Assembly: GCF_016219575.1 (NCBI RefSeq)
Contig: NZ_JACRMG010000005.1
Coordinates: forward strand, 1 to 64,000
Source: Bradyrhizobium sp.
GTDB lineage: Bacteria > Pseudomonadota > Alphaproteobacteria > Rhizobiales > Xanthobacteraceae
Length of the DNA: 64,000 nucleotides
Direction: 5' to 3'
The notes under the pieces were generated by a model. It did not search any database. It saw only the letters and a program-made list of their open reading frames with translations, and was not told the DNA's origin. This document shows positions 45,433 to 54,299 of the stretch, piece by piece (the stretch's first letter is position 1; each line of letters begins with the position of its first letter). The translations under genes and the position numbers were made by a program.

Positions 45433-45774
45433 TCAGTTCGAAGCCGGCGTGAACTTGGCCACCAGGCCTTCGAGCGGCTTGAAGGTCTGCTTGGCGAGAT
45501 CGCTGTAGAGGCCGGCGATCTTCTGCGCGTCGGTGACGAACGTCTCGTAGGCCGAGCGCGCGTAGTCGCTCTGCGCTTCCAGCACCTTGTCGAGCGACTT
45601 CACGCCCGAAAGCTTCTCGGCGAGCGATTTGGTCTCTTCGAACTGCTTCTTGGCGTACTCGCCATAGGCGTTAGCGATCGCGCTGATGCCGCTCTGGAAC
45701 GCCGTCGCGTTGGCAGTCGCCTGCTCGAACTGTTCCTTGCCGTAGCTCTGGATGTCGTCGAATTTCACCATCAT
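45433..45774 (-). CDS. Phasin-family protein
   Basis: 113 residues from ATG 45774 (a second ATG follows directly), with AAAGGA upstream. Phasin 2-type helical protein: VKFDDIQSYGKEQFEQATAN then AFQSGISAIANAYGEYAKKQ and a long KLSGVKSLDKVLEAQSDYAR helix. Phasins coat polyhydroxyalkanoate granules. The gene stands alone with its own terminator; a palindrome about 100 bases upstream may be its operator. Confidence 0.92.
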   Translation of the reverse strand: MMVKFDDIQSYGKEQFEQATANATAFQSGISAIANAYGEYAKKQFEETKSLAEKLSGVKSLDKVLEAQSDYARSAYETFVTDAQKIAGLYSDLAKQTFKPLEGLVAKFTPASN

Positions 45775-46173
45775 GGAGTCCTTTCCCAGACTGAATGTAT
45801 TTCCTGTCCGGAGATCCCGGCTCCGTGACACCGACTCATATATGCCGCGCTGCACAAAAAATCAACAGGAATTTGTGCATCGCACAAGACCGGCCGCAAA
45901 TTTGGCAGAAGTCCCGCCGGATTGCGCAACGGTTCCTTAATCTTTTGGAAACTCGCGCCGCCTAACCTCTCCTGTGGACTTGTTCGCCTTCCGGCAGACG
46001 CCGAAAAAAGCGTTTGTACACAGCGCCTTAGCTAGAATAGCGGTGCGATTGGCCAGCCCGGCTTAAGCCAAAATCCGGATCGGCCGCTCGCGCAGGGTAA
46101 CCGTCGCCGTCCGTTGGGCACAATTTTGCCTCACGAACCGGTGATCAAGACAGAAAATGGGACGGGGAAGTTT
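45775..46173. other. Divergent intergenic region, phasin and carboxypeptidase promoters
   Basis: 399 bases with no credible gene. It contains the inverted repeat at 45873-45887 and AT-rich stretches near 45855-45880 and 45940-46040. The promoters of both divergent genes must lie here but I cannot point to definite -35/-10 pairs. Confidence 0.4.
45873..45887. promoter_or_regulatory. Inverted repeat TTGTGC-N3-GCACAA, possible PHA-regulator site
   Basis: A perfect palindrome with six-base arms about 100 bases upstream of the phasin ATG, and a half site TGCACAA at 45851-45857 nearer the gene. Phasin genes are commonly repressed by PhaR through GC-rich palindromes, but I cannot say this is a PhaR motif. 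Confidence 0.5.
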
Positions 46174-48078
46174 ATGCTTCGCACCACCTTGGCTTCCTCG
46201 CGCGCGTTGCGAGCGTTTGTTCTCGGACTGATTACAGTCTCCACTGCCATCATCTTCACCACAGAGAGTGCCGACGCGCGCCGTTACCGCGGGCGGCACC
46301 ATGTACAGGCGCGGTCGAGCTACAGCCCCGCCTTCGCCTCCATCATCGTCGACGGCAATTCCGGCGCGGTGCTGCAATCGACCAATCCGGACGCCAGCCG
46401 CCGCCCCGCTTCGCTCACGAAGATCATGACGCTTTACCTCCTGTTCGAGCGTCTCGAGGCCGGCAAGATGACGCTCGACACGCAGTTGCCCGTGTCGGAG
46501 CATGCTTCGGAACAGGCCCCGACCAAACTCGGGCTCAAGCCCGGCCAGACGCTGAAGGTCGAAGACGCCATCAAGGGACTGGTCACCCGTTCGGCCAATG
46601 ACGCGGCCGTAGTCGTCGCCGAAGCGATCGGCGGCGACGAGAGCGAGTTCGCCAGGATGATGACGCGCAAGGCCCGCGCGCTCGGCATGAGCAAGACGGT
46701 TTATCGCAACGCCTCGGGCCTGCCCAACGACGAACAGATCACCACAGCGCGCGACCAGGCCACCCTCGGCCGGGCGATCCAGGACCGCTTCCCGCGCTAC
46801 TACCGCTACTTTGCGACCTCGACCTTCGTCTACAGGGGCAACTCGATCCGCAACCACAACCGCCTGCTCGGCAACGTCGAAGGCGTTGACGGCATCAAGA
46901 CCGGCTACACCCGCGCTTCCGGGTTCAATCTCGTCAGCTCGATGCGCCGCGGCAACCGCCATCTCGTCGGCGTGGTGCTGGGCGGCCGCAGCGGCAGCTC
47001 GCGCGACGCCACCATGCGCAGCCTGCTCGCCGAGAACCTCGAAAAGGGCGCCACCAAACGCACCGTGGCCGCCATCACCGAGCGCAATCCGGGCGAAACG
47101 AAAACCGAAGCCGCCGACGCCGACGCTTCCAAGGCGACGGTGCAGGTCCAGGGCGCTGTACAGGTCGCCGCTTCCGCCGAGCCGGGTCTCGATGCGATGG
47201 CGGTCACCCGCTCCGTAGCGCCTGCCAAGCCGTCGCTGATGGCAGCCGCGGCCGCCGCCTTGCCGCCTCAGCCCAAGGCCGAAGTCCAGGCCAAGCCGGA
47301 GCCCGCCCCGCTCACCAGCGGCGTGATCCAGACCCAGCAACTCGCCGCAATTCCCGGCTCCGCCGAGCCGATGAAGCCGGTTCGGGTCAGGACGGTCCAG
47401 GTCAAGGCCGGCCCGATGAAACTTGCCTCCGCCGGCCCCGCCCAGCCCACCCCGCCTGTTGCGACCCATGCGATCCCGCCGCGGGCCGAGGTCGCCGAGA
47501 CCTCCAACGCCGTGGTGGCAAAGGTCGAAAAGGCCGAACCCGCCAAGACAGAACCTGCCAAGACCGAGACTGCCAGGACAGAATTCGAGCGGCCGGCGAT
47601 CGTCCGCCCGGACCGCGCCGGGATCGCCCTGCCGCCGCAGCCGCCGGGCCATGGCACCGGCAATGGCGTGCTTGGCGTTCTGCCGTCCTCCGGCGCCGCG
47701 CCTGCCGCGGCCCCCACACAGGCCATGGCCTACGCGGAGCCCGCCAGATCGCAGCCGCCGGTTCAGGCCGCACCGCCGCAGGCCGTGCAGCAGAACGGCG
47801 CCATCAAGCCTGTGGTGCCCGCCTCGGCGCGCACGGGCTGGATCGTGCAGGTCGGCGCGCTGGAAAGCGAGAGCGAGGCCATGCAGCGCATCGAAGCCGC
47901 CAGGAGCCAGGCGCGCGGCATGCTCAACAAGGCCGACCCCTTCACCGAGCCGGTGGTCGCCAAGGATAACCGCAAGCTGTTCCGCGCCCGCTTTGCCGGG
48001 CTCGAGCGCGATCAGGCCGAGGCGGTGTGCCGTGCGCTGAAGCGCGCCGACATTTCCTGCATCACGGTCCGCAACTGA
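46174..48078 (+). CDS. D-alanyl-D-alanine carboxypeptidase (penicillin-binding protein) with SPOR domain
   Basis: 634 residues from ATG 46174 (GGGGA upstream). A signal peptide/anchor (about 1-35) is followed by the S11 peptidase domain. Active-site motifs: SLTK in RRPASLTKIM, SAN in VTRSANDAA, and KTG in DGIKTGYT. It removes the terminal D-Ala of peptidoglycan stems. A 200-residue Ala/Pro/Lys-rich linker (including PAKTEPAKTETARTE-like repeats) leads to a C-terminal SPOR domain (TGWIVQVGALESESEAMQRI onward) that should target it to division-site glycan. Confidence 0.92.
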   Translation: MLRTTLASSRALRAFVLGLITVSTAIIFTTESADARRYRGRHHVQARSSYSPAFASIIVDGNSGAVLQSTNPDASRRPASLTKIMTLYLLFERLEAGKMTLDTQLPVSEHASEQAPTKLGLKPGQTLKVEDAIKGLVTRSANDAAVVVAEAIGGDESEFARMMTRKARALGMSKTVYRNASGLPNDEQITTARDQATLGRAIQDRFPRYYRYFATSTFVYRGNSIRNHNRLLGNVEGVDGIKTGYTRASGFNLVSSMRRGNRHLVGVVLGGRSGSSRDATMRSLLAENLEKGATKRTVAAITERNPGETKTEAADADASKATVQVQGAVQVAASAEPGLDAMAVTRSVAPAKPSLMAAAAAALPPQPKAEVQAKPEPAPLTSGVIQTQQLAAIPGSAEPMKPVRVRTVQVKAGPMKLASAGPAQPTPPVATHAIPPRAEVAETSNAVVAKVEKAEPAKTEPAKTETARTEFERPAIVRPDRAGIALPPQPPGHGTGNGVLGVLPSSGAAPAAAPTQAMAYAEPARSQPPVQAAPPQAVQQNGAIKPVVPASARTGWIVQVGALESESEAMQRIEAARSQARGMLNKADPFTEPVVAKDNRKLFRARFAGLERDQAEAVCRALKRADISCITVRN

Positions 48079-48103
48079 CCTTCCCTTCACGGGACTGACG
48101 AGG

Positions 48104-48130
48104 AAGGCCGGGGCAAATCCCGGCCTTTTT
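48104..48130 (+). terminator. Rho-independent terminator of the carboxypeptidase gene
   Basis: Stem GGCCGGG / CCCGGCC (48106-48112 with 48119-48125), loop GCAAAT, then five T, about 25 bases after the stop codon. Confidence 0.88.
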
Positions 48131-48303
48131 CTTTGGCCGTCACACTTCGGATCGCGTCCGGCCCTCCCGGCGCAAACTTCTCGTCAAGAATTTACGGTTA
48201 AATTTCGGAAAATGGCTTCCGCCACGCCGGGCAACGGCGGGCGGCCGGCCACGGGGCGTCGATCAGAGGACAGCAGCTTTGTGGCGTTGGTAGCGTGCCG
48301 GAG

Positions 48304-49029
48304 TTAGCTGTGATGCGTGCGAAGCAGAGTATCCTTGGCCTCGTTTACACGGGCGGCGAGATACGTCGACCCCCCCTGGTCGGGATGCAATTTCTTCATG
48401 AGGGCGCGGTGCGCGCGGGCGATGTCGTCGCGGCTCGCCCCCGGTTGCAGGCCAAGGATCTGATAGGCCTCCTCCGTCGTCATTTTGCCGCTCGCCGCCG
48501 CGCGGCGCTGCCCCCCTGTCCCGTCGCCCTGCGCGTTCTCACGCCAGGCGGGAAACCGGCGGTCAAGATAGCTTTCAAGTAAGGCTACGCTTTCGGCATC
48601 GAAGGCCGGCGCCATCGCCAGCAGCTGGGCGAGATCAAATTCGCCGAGCGAGCGGCCGGCATGTTCGCCGGCCACGATGGTTCCCGACAGTTCGCCGCTG
48701 TCATGGTCGAGGCTCATGTCGAGGAAGGCCGAGCGCACCCGCGAGCTCTGTCCCGCCGAGCGCTGGCCGCCGCCGAACAGGCCGCCGAGACTGGAAAAGC
48801 CGGACGGGCCGAACGGTGCCCAGCCGAGAAGGCCGGCGCCGAAAATGCCGAGCGGAATGGCGACTGCCAGCTCACCCCGCAGCCCGGTATAGGCAGCGAC
48901 CGCCAGCGACACCACGCCGCCGACGATCTTGATCGCACGCGCCAGCATCGCCGGACTGGCGGCGCGGAACATCTGCAGCAGCAGATAGAGAACGACAACG
49001 GCGACGACGCCGGCAACTAGCGTGGGCAT
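48304..49029 (-). CDS. Membrane-anchored J-domain protein (DnaJ-like)
   Basis: 241 residues. Two N-terminal membrane helices (VAGVVAVVVLYLLLQMF and VGGVVSLAVAAYTGL / AIPLGIFGAGLLGW), a Gly/Ser-rich linker, a conserved middle region (FLDMSLDHDSGELSGTIVAG, DLAQLLAMAPAFDAES), and a C-terminal J domain (YQILGLQPGASRDDIARAHR, HPD in KKLHPDQGGS). It probably recruits DnaK to the inner membrane. Related in layout to mitochondrial Tim14/Pam18. The substrate is unknown. Confidence 0.9.
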   Translation of the reverse strand: MPTLVAGVVAVVVLYLLLQMFRAASPAMLARAIKIVGGVVSLAVAAYTGLRGELAVAIPLGIFGAGLLGWAPFGPSGFSSLGGLFGGGQRSAGQSSRVRSAFLDMSLDHDSGELSGTIVAGEHAGRSLGEFDLAQLLAMAPAFDAESVALLESYLDRRFPAWRENAQGDGTGGQRRAAASGKMTTEEAYQILGLQPGASRDDIARAHRALMKKLHPDQGGSTYLAARVNEAKDTLLRTHHS

Positions 49030-49087
49030 GATTCAAGTATAGTGATGTCGGCAGCGAAAAGCATGGCCGTCGGGCGCGCCCGGCCCA

Positions 49088-49831
49088 TCACTTCATCTGG
49101 CTGAGCAGCGCAGCCGCACCGCTGCTCCGCGACAGCCTCAGCGCCTCGCGCCCGCCGGCGGCATAGGCCGCCGCCGCCCGCAGCAGCTCGCGCAGCTGCG
49201 CCGCCGCGCCCGGGTCGAAACGGCACCACGCCCCGCCGGTCAGGCGCGCGATCTCGCGGAAAGCCTGTTCGGCGGCGGGATCGTGCCCCTCCTGGAACAT
49301 GAAGGCCGGCACTTTCAGCAGGCCGAGCTCGCCTGCCCTGGCGCAGAGATCGTCGACGCTCTCCTCCATTGCATCGCCGACGAATACCAGCGCGCGCACA
49401 CCGGAGGCGACCGCCTCGCGCCGTGTTTCGGAAAGCACCTTGCCGATCTGGGTGTTGCCGCCCTGGCAATTGATCTTGCCCATCAGCCGGGCCAGCTGCG
49501 CGGAGTCGGAAATCCACCCCGTGGCGCGGCACTCGCCGAGCCCGCGATAATAGACGAGGCGAATGTCGAGGCTGCCGAGGGCGGCCGCTTCGCGAAACAT
49601 GTCCGCCTGCAGCGCACAGGCCATGTCCCAGGTCGGCTGCCGGCTCATGGTGGCATCGAGCGCGAACACCAGCCGGCCGCGCGCGCCCGCGGCATGCGGC
49701 GACATGGCGCGCGCCCTTGCGACAAAGGCGGCAATGTCATCGGCACTCGACGCGCGCCCTTCGGGCAGCGGACTGTCCTTGCGCGAAGGCACTTCGCTGC
49801 CGGATTTCGGTTTGGTCGGCTCAGTGGCCAT
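49088..49831 (-). CDS. VWA-like protein of unknown function
   Basis: 247 residues from ATG 49831. A charged, disordered N-terminus (about 1-30), then a von Willebrand A-like fold: GRLVFALDATMSRQPTWDMA carries DATMS, a MIDAS-like variant of DxSxS, followed by LVFVGDAMEESVDDL. Relatives in rhizobia sit next to the membrane J-domain gene, as here (58 bases apart, same strand), suggesting a joint role. No export signal. Confidence 0.82.
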   Translation of the reverse strand: MATEPTKPKSGSEVPSRKDSPLPEGRASSADDIAAFVARARAMSPHAAGARGRLVFALDATMSRQPTWDMACALQADMFREAAALGSLDIRLVYYRGLGECRATGWISDSAQLARLMGKINCQGGNTQIGKVLSETRREAVASGVRALVFVGDAMEESVDDLCARAGELGLLKVPAFMFQEGHDPAAEQAFREIARLTGGAWCRFDPGAAAQLRELLRAAAAYAAGGREALRLSRSSGAAALLSQMK

Positions 49832-49934
49832 GCGCGCTCGCGGGTCTGGCTGCACGCTCTATGTGGGACGGGAATTTGACGCGGTCAATGCGCGCGCCCA
49901 AACGCCATTCGTCTCGCGGAGAACCAGGACGCCG

Positions 49935-50819
49935 TCAGTTGGCGACTTTTGCCGTCTTGCCCTGCGGCGGGGCGTAGAGCGAGACCGGGCCGGGCTCGGT
50001 CAGGACCTTCGGCACCGTCTTCGACGTATCGACCGGCGCAATCGCGCTGTCGGTGGAGTCCAGGAACCTGTCGAGCATGGACTGGATCGAGGACTTCGCC
50101 GCGTCCGGGCCGGTGTCGCGCATGTCGTTGTGCTGGAAGCCGGTGTCGACCACGGTGATGCCGGCCTTCTCGCACTCCTCCGCATCAGGAACGACGCCGG
50201 GATCGGGCTTGAACTGGTTGTCCTTGGAGCGGAACGACAGGATCTTGAACTTGCCTTCGGTCAGGAACGGCACGCGAAGATTGTCCAGCGTCACCACCTT
50301 CTTGATGTCGTCCGGATACTGCTTGGCGAAATACATCGAGATATCGCCGCCCATCGAATGACCGACCATGGTCAGCCTGTCGTAGTCGGCATTGGGCTGG
50401 ATCTTCCTCATCTCCTCGACGGCAAACTTGATGTTGGCGACGCCGCGCTGAATCTGCGGCAGGCGGCCGACATAGAGTTCGCCGGCCCTGGTCACCATCG
50501 GCGGATCGGTCGGCAAATCGTGCTGCGGGGCGACCACCAGATAGCCGCGCGCCGCAAACGCGTTGGCGAGGAAGGAATACTCGGTGTGCTTGACGGTGTT
50601 GCCGTGATTAATGATCGCGACCGGCAGCTTGATCAACCCGGCCTCTGCCTGCATTTGCCTGTCGCGCCGCACGGCGATCTCAACGGCAACAAGGCGATTG
50701 TCGCGCGACACATCGTGAAGTGCGACGGTCTCGTGCCTGATCGCCCACTTGCTGGCGGTGAAATAGGCAACGACCAGAAGCGCGGTCAACGAAAGCAGAA
50801 CGGCAATTCCACGTTTCAT
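49935..50819 (-). CDS. Exported alpha/beta hydrolase (dienelactone/PAF-acetylhydrolase-like)
   Basis: 294 residues from ATG 50819, with GAGGAT upstream. One N-terminal membrane/signal segment (IAVLLSLTALLVVAYF), the oxyanion region INHGNTVKHTEYS, the nucleophile elbow VGHSMGGDIS (GxSxG), and a late acidic-His part (FQHNDMRD). It is periplasmic or membrane-anchored. The fold is clear, the substrate is not. Confidence 0.85.
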   Translation of the reverse strand: MKRGIAVLLSLTALLVVAYFTASKWAIRHETVALHDVSRDNRLVAVEIAVRRDRQMQAEAGLIKLPVAIINHGNTVKHTEYSFLANAFAARGYLVVAPQHDLPTDPPMVTRAGELYVGRLPQIQRGVANIKFAVEEMRKIQPNADYDRLTMVGHSMGGDISMYFAKQYPDDIKKVVTLDNLRVPFLTEGKFKILSFRSKDNQFKPDPGVVPDAEECEKAGITVVDTGFQHNDMRDTGPDAAKSSIQSMLDRFLDSTDSAIAPVDTSKTVPKVLTEPGPVSLYAPPQGKTAKVAN

Positions 50820-51087
50820 CTTATCCTCGGCGCAACCCCTGTTTGGGCATATTCCATTTTCGGGACTCTGCGGGCCCTTGTCCATAATATATGTCACGCT
50901 GACGTGACGTGAAGTCCAATTCTTGTGAATAGGGCGCCCGGCTCTTGTGCGCCGCACCTACGCCTTGGGTGCTTGTCTCCTTCATTACGACGGAACCAGT
51001 CAAAATTCGGTTCGAATGCCTCCGTAAGAAAACGGGGCCCCGGCATCCCGGTTCCCCAGCCCTCAGGTATGGCGATACAGTCGTCGG

Positions 51088-51867
51088 TCATGCAGGTCCG
51101 TAGATGACCAGCTTGAGGGCCGGATCGTCATTGGCCTGAAAACTTGCATATTCGAAACGGAGCCGGCCCTTCTTTGGATGGTTGAGGGATTTTCGACCCG
51201 CCGCCATGCCGCTCACATCGTGCGCCCCCCACCAGCCCTCGAATTCCGGGCAACCCGCGCGCAGCCGCGCCAGCAGATCGCGGAAGGCGGGGTCTCCGGC
51301 CCAGAGATCATGGGTGGCGCGAAACTGCGCCACCATGCGCCTGGCCTCATCGGCCCAACCCGCCCCGAATAGTCGACGCGTCGCCGGATTGGTAAGCACC
51401 GATATCAGCGTATTGCGGTCGGCCACCGGCAGGCGGCTGAACGCGAACAGTTCGTCGGCGGCTTCATTCCAGGCGAGCACGTCCCACCGGCGTCCGGTCA
51501 CGTAGGCCGGCAGGTTGAGATTCTCGATCGTGCGCCGGACCGCATCCGGCACCGCTTCCGGCACGAAGGGACGGCGATCGCCGCCCTCAGTCAGCGCGCG
51601 CAGATGCGCGTGCTCGGCCTTGCCGAGCTTGAGCGCCCGCGCCAGCGCATCGACGGTTGCAACGGACGGGCTGACGCTGCGGCCCTGCTCGAGCCGGATG
51701 TACCAATCGACGCCGATGCCGGCGAGTTCGGCCACTTCCTCGCGCCGCAGGCCCGGCGTGCGCCGCCGGCGCCCCTGCGGGAGCCCGACCGCCTTCGGGC
51801 TCAGCTTCTGGCGCCGCGAGCGCAGGAAGTCGCCGAGTTCGCTTTGTCGCGCGCCGCCAGCCGCCAT
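51088..51867 (-). CDS. MmyB-like helix-turn-helix regulator
   Basis: 259 residues. An XRE-type HTH at about 8-85 with the diagnostic GLPQGRRRRTPGLRREEVAE followed by LAGIGVDWYIRLEQGR, then an MmyB-type ligand-binding PAS-like domain (NLPAYVTGRRWDVLAWNEAA, FRATHDLWAGDPAFRDL). MmyB proteins bind fatty acids in the cases studied. It is divergent from a medium-chain dehydrogenase across a perfect palindrome and probably represses that gene and itself. Confidence 0.9.
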   Translation of the reverse strand: MAAGGARQSELGDFLRSRRQKLSPKAVGLPQGRRRRTPGLRREEVAELAGIGVDWYIRLEQGRSVSPSVATVDALARALKLGKAEHAHLRALTEGGDRRPFVPEAVPDAVRRTIENLNLPAYVTGRRWDVLAWNEAADELFAFSRLPVADRNTLISVLTNPATRRLFGAGWADEARRMVAQFRATHDLWAGDPAFRDLLARLRAGCPEFEGWWGAHDVSGMAAGRKSLNHPKKGRLRFEYASFQANDDPALKLVIYGPA

Positions 51868-51893
51868 GTGCCTGTTCCCCGTCGGAAGGGTGT

Positions 51894-51911
51894 TATTATC
51901 CTAGGATAATA
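51894..51911. promoter_or_regulatory. Perfect 18-base operator palindrome
   Basis: TATTATCCTAGGATAATA, self-complementary, AT-rich in a GC-rich background, midway between the MmyB-like regulator start (51867) and the dehydrogenase start (51980). It is well placed to control both divergent promoters. Confidence 0.78.
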
Positions 51912-51979
51912 CCAGGTCTGAATAACCGCAACCGAACCGGTCAGGATGGTGCGCCCACCCCGACCGAACGAGAGTGCCG

Positions 51980-53062
51980 ATGAAAGCTGCCATCCTGAAG
52001 ACCTTCGGATCGAACCTCGCCATCGAAGACGTCGCCGAGCCGGCACTCGGCACCGGCGAGATCATCGTCGATGTCGCCGCCTCCCGCGTGCTGCCCTATT
52101 CCAACGAGGTGTTCAGCGGCGAGCGTCAATACCTGCTGGACCTGCCCGCGGTGCCCGGTCCCGGCGCGATCGGGCGCGTCCGCGCGACCGGGCCCGACGC
52201 CACCCGTCTCAAGCCGGGCGACTGGGTCTATTGCGATCCCACCGTGCGCTCGCGCGACAATGTGCTGGCACCCGACATCACCCTGCAGGGCCTGAGCGTG
52301 CGCGGCGACGGCGGCATGCAGTTGCAGAAGTATTTTCGCGACGGTGCCTGGGCCGAGCGCATGCGCGTGCCGACCGAGAACGCGATCGAAATCGGTCCGA
52401 TCGATGCCGGCGCAGCAGCCTCATGGTGCGCCATGGGTACCTGTCTCGTCCCCTACGGTGGGTGGGTCGCGGCCAATCTTCGGCCCGGCGAGAGCGTGCT
52501 GGTGAGCGGAGCCACCGGCAATTTCGGCAGCGCCGCAGTGGCCGTGGCACTGGCGATGGGGGCCTCCCGGGTGGTCGCGCCCGGCCGCAATGAGACCATG
52601 CTGGCCGATCTGGTGCGCCGCTTCGGCAGCCGCGTCCTCCCCGTCAGGCTCACCGGCAGCGAAGCCGACGACCGGCAGCGGATGCTGGCGGCTGCGCCCG
52701 GCCCGATCGACTGCGTCATGGACATAATGCCGCCGCAGGTCGCCACGGCCACCGTTCGGGCGGCGCTGATGACGGTGCGGCAGAACGGTCGCGTGGTGCT
52801 GATGGGCGGCGTCGGCATGCACGGCGGCGCCGGGCTGGACCTGCCCTATCCCTGGATCATGCGAAACTGCATCACCATCCATGGTGTCTGGATGTACCCC
52901 CGCGAGGCGATCCCGCGCATGATCGGGCTGGTCCGCTCGGGCCTGCTCGATCTCGGTCAGTTCGCGGTGACAGAATTCCCGCTGGCGCGCGCCAATGAGG
53001 CCGTAGCCCATGCCGCAGCCAATGGCGGACCGTTCAGAATGACGGTGCTGAAAGCTGGATAA
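51980..53062 (+). CDS. Medium-chain (zinc-type fold) alcohol dehydrogenase/quinone-reductase-like protein
   Basis: 360 residues. N-terminal GroES-like ADH domain (MKAAILKTFGSNLAIEDVAE, PGPGAIGRVRATGPDATRLK) and a Rossmann domain with VLVSGATGNFGSAAVAVALAMG. The usual catalytic zinc pair is not evident: there is no GHE motif (GPG instead) and no C-rich structural zinc loop, so it may be zinc-free. The target of the divergent regulator is probably this gene. A GTG at 51974 would add two residues. Confidence 0.85.
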   Translation: MKAAILKTFGSNLAIEDVAEPALGTGEIIVDVAASRVLPYSNEVFSGERQYLLDLPAVPGPGAIGRVRATGPDATRLKPGDWVYCDPTVRSRDNVLAPDITLQGLSVRGDGGMQLQKYFRDGAWAERMRVPTENAIEIGPIDAGAAASWCAMGTCLVPYGGWVAANLRPGESVLVSGATGNFGSAAVAVALAMGASRVVAPGRNETMLADLVRRFGSRVLPVRLTGSEADDRQRMLAAAPGPIDCVMDIMPPQVATATVRAALMTVRQNGRVVLMGGVGMHGGAGLDLPYPWIMRNCITIHGVWMYPREAIPRMIGLVRSGLLDLGQFAVTEFPLARANEAVAHAAANGGPFRMTVLKAG

Positions 53063-53105
53063 GCCTCTGAAATACCAGGAAGCTCAGGCGCCCAAGCTCG
53101 AGCGC

Positions 53106-54029
53106 TTACGCGCCGAGGATGTCGTGGACTTCCAGCGGCTTGTCCACGGAGTTGAACCACTCGGTGCGATTGGCGGCGCGGCGGCGGCCGCGCTCGTCCA
53201 GCGGCAGCTTCAGCTGCCGCAGCAGGCTCGTCACCTCCTCGCGGGCGGTGACGTGACCGAGATTGGGCCTTGTGCCGAGGGTTGCTTCATCGATGTCGTC
53301 GAGCGCGGTCAGTCCCCTCGGGAAGAACTCGCGATAGACCACGCGCTCGGCAAAGCCGTCGACCGAGCGGAAACCGAGGCGGAATGACAATTCGTTGAGG
53401 CCCTCGGCGACCAGCTGCTTGTTGCGCGAACCGATCATCGAAAGGCGGTTGCGCACCACGATCCAGTCGGAACTCGCACCGTCGAGCTGGCGGCGCTTGC
53501 GGCGGGTGTCGCGCACCATCTCGGCATAGTGGCTTTCGCCGGTCACCGCGTAGGTCTGCGGATCGACCGTGCCGAGCACGTCGAAATCGAGGAAGCTGTC
53601 ATTGATCGGCGTCACCAGCGTGTCCGCCATCGAATGCGCCAGGCGCATCAAATAGCTGTCCGTACCGGGCGTATCGATCACGATGAAGTCGAAGGTGCGC
53701 TCAACCGCACTGACGGCATCGGTGAACTGCTGCAGCTCGGAATTCTCGTTGTCGGCGACGTGCATGGTCAGGCCCGCCTTGACGCAGCGGTGCACCGGCA
53801 GCTCGAGTTCGAGACCGGTCCGGCGGGCCCAGGCCTGGCGGTTGTTGATGTACCGGGTAAAGCTCTGCTGGCGGCAGTCGAGGTCGATAGTGGCGACCCG
53901 CTGGCCGGCTTTCATCAGGGCGACAGCAATATGCAGGGCGGTGGTGGACTTTCCCGAACCGCCCTTTTCGTTGCCCAGCACCACGACGTGTGCCGAACCG
54001 GACTGCCCCTGACTGGCCTGCACGAGCAT
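53106..54029 (-). CDS. mipZ: Division-plane positioning ATPase MipZ
   Basis: 307 residues. ParA-type ATPase with the deviant Walker A GNEKGGSGKSTTALHIAVAL (about 19-38), IDLDCRQQSFTRYINNR after it, and the Walker B region FIVIDTPGTDSY. These match MipZ, which forms a bipolar gradient from ParB-parS complexes and blocks FtsZ assembly near the poles. The C-terminal half (VVRNRLSMIGSRNKQLV, VVYREFFPRGLTALD) is characteristic of the family. Single gene. Confidence 0.95.
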   Translation of the reverse strand: MLVQASQGQSGSAHVVVLGNEKGGSGKSTTALHIAVALMKAGQRVATIDLDCRQQSFTRYINNRQAWARRTGLELELPVHRCVKAGLTMHVADNENSELQQFTDAVSAVERTFDFIVIDTPGTDSYLMRLAHSMADTLVTPINDSFLDFDVLGTVDPQTYAVTGESHYAEMVRDTRRKRRQLDGASSDWIVVRNRLSMIGSRNKQLVAEGLNELSFRLGFRSVDGFAERVVYREFFPRGLTALDDIDEATLGTRPNLGHVTAREEVTSLLRQLKLPLDERGRRRAANRTEWFNSVDKPLEVHDILGA

Positions 54030-54299
54030 GACTCAACCCCTGACACATCTTCGAGACAGGCTTTACCGCGGTCAAGCGAAATGCACGGTAAACCCCTCGA
54101 ATTACTATAACTACGCGCATAATCCTGAATCATGTGTGCGTCAGGTCACGCCTTTGGTTCATTTTTTTCGTTGCCGGCGCATCTCAGCCGTGTCCGCCGG
54201 CAGCTTGGCGCTGCCCGACTCGCCTTGGTAAGGTCCGCCCTCCCCACCACAAGCCGGCAAGGCCGACGGCCTGCCCGCCACCAACCGCCCCGAGCCCCG
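54030..54299. other. Divergent intergenic region between mipZ and panC
   Basis: 270 bases, AT-rich near 54060-54170 and without a credible gene. It holds the mipZ and panC promoters. I looked for a full TTAA-N7-TTAA CtrA box and found none here. Confidence 0.4.

Noticed and set aside
48295..48582. Plus-strand frame over the 3' end of the J-domain gene
   Set aside because: Antisense to the conserved J domain; no independent support.
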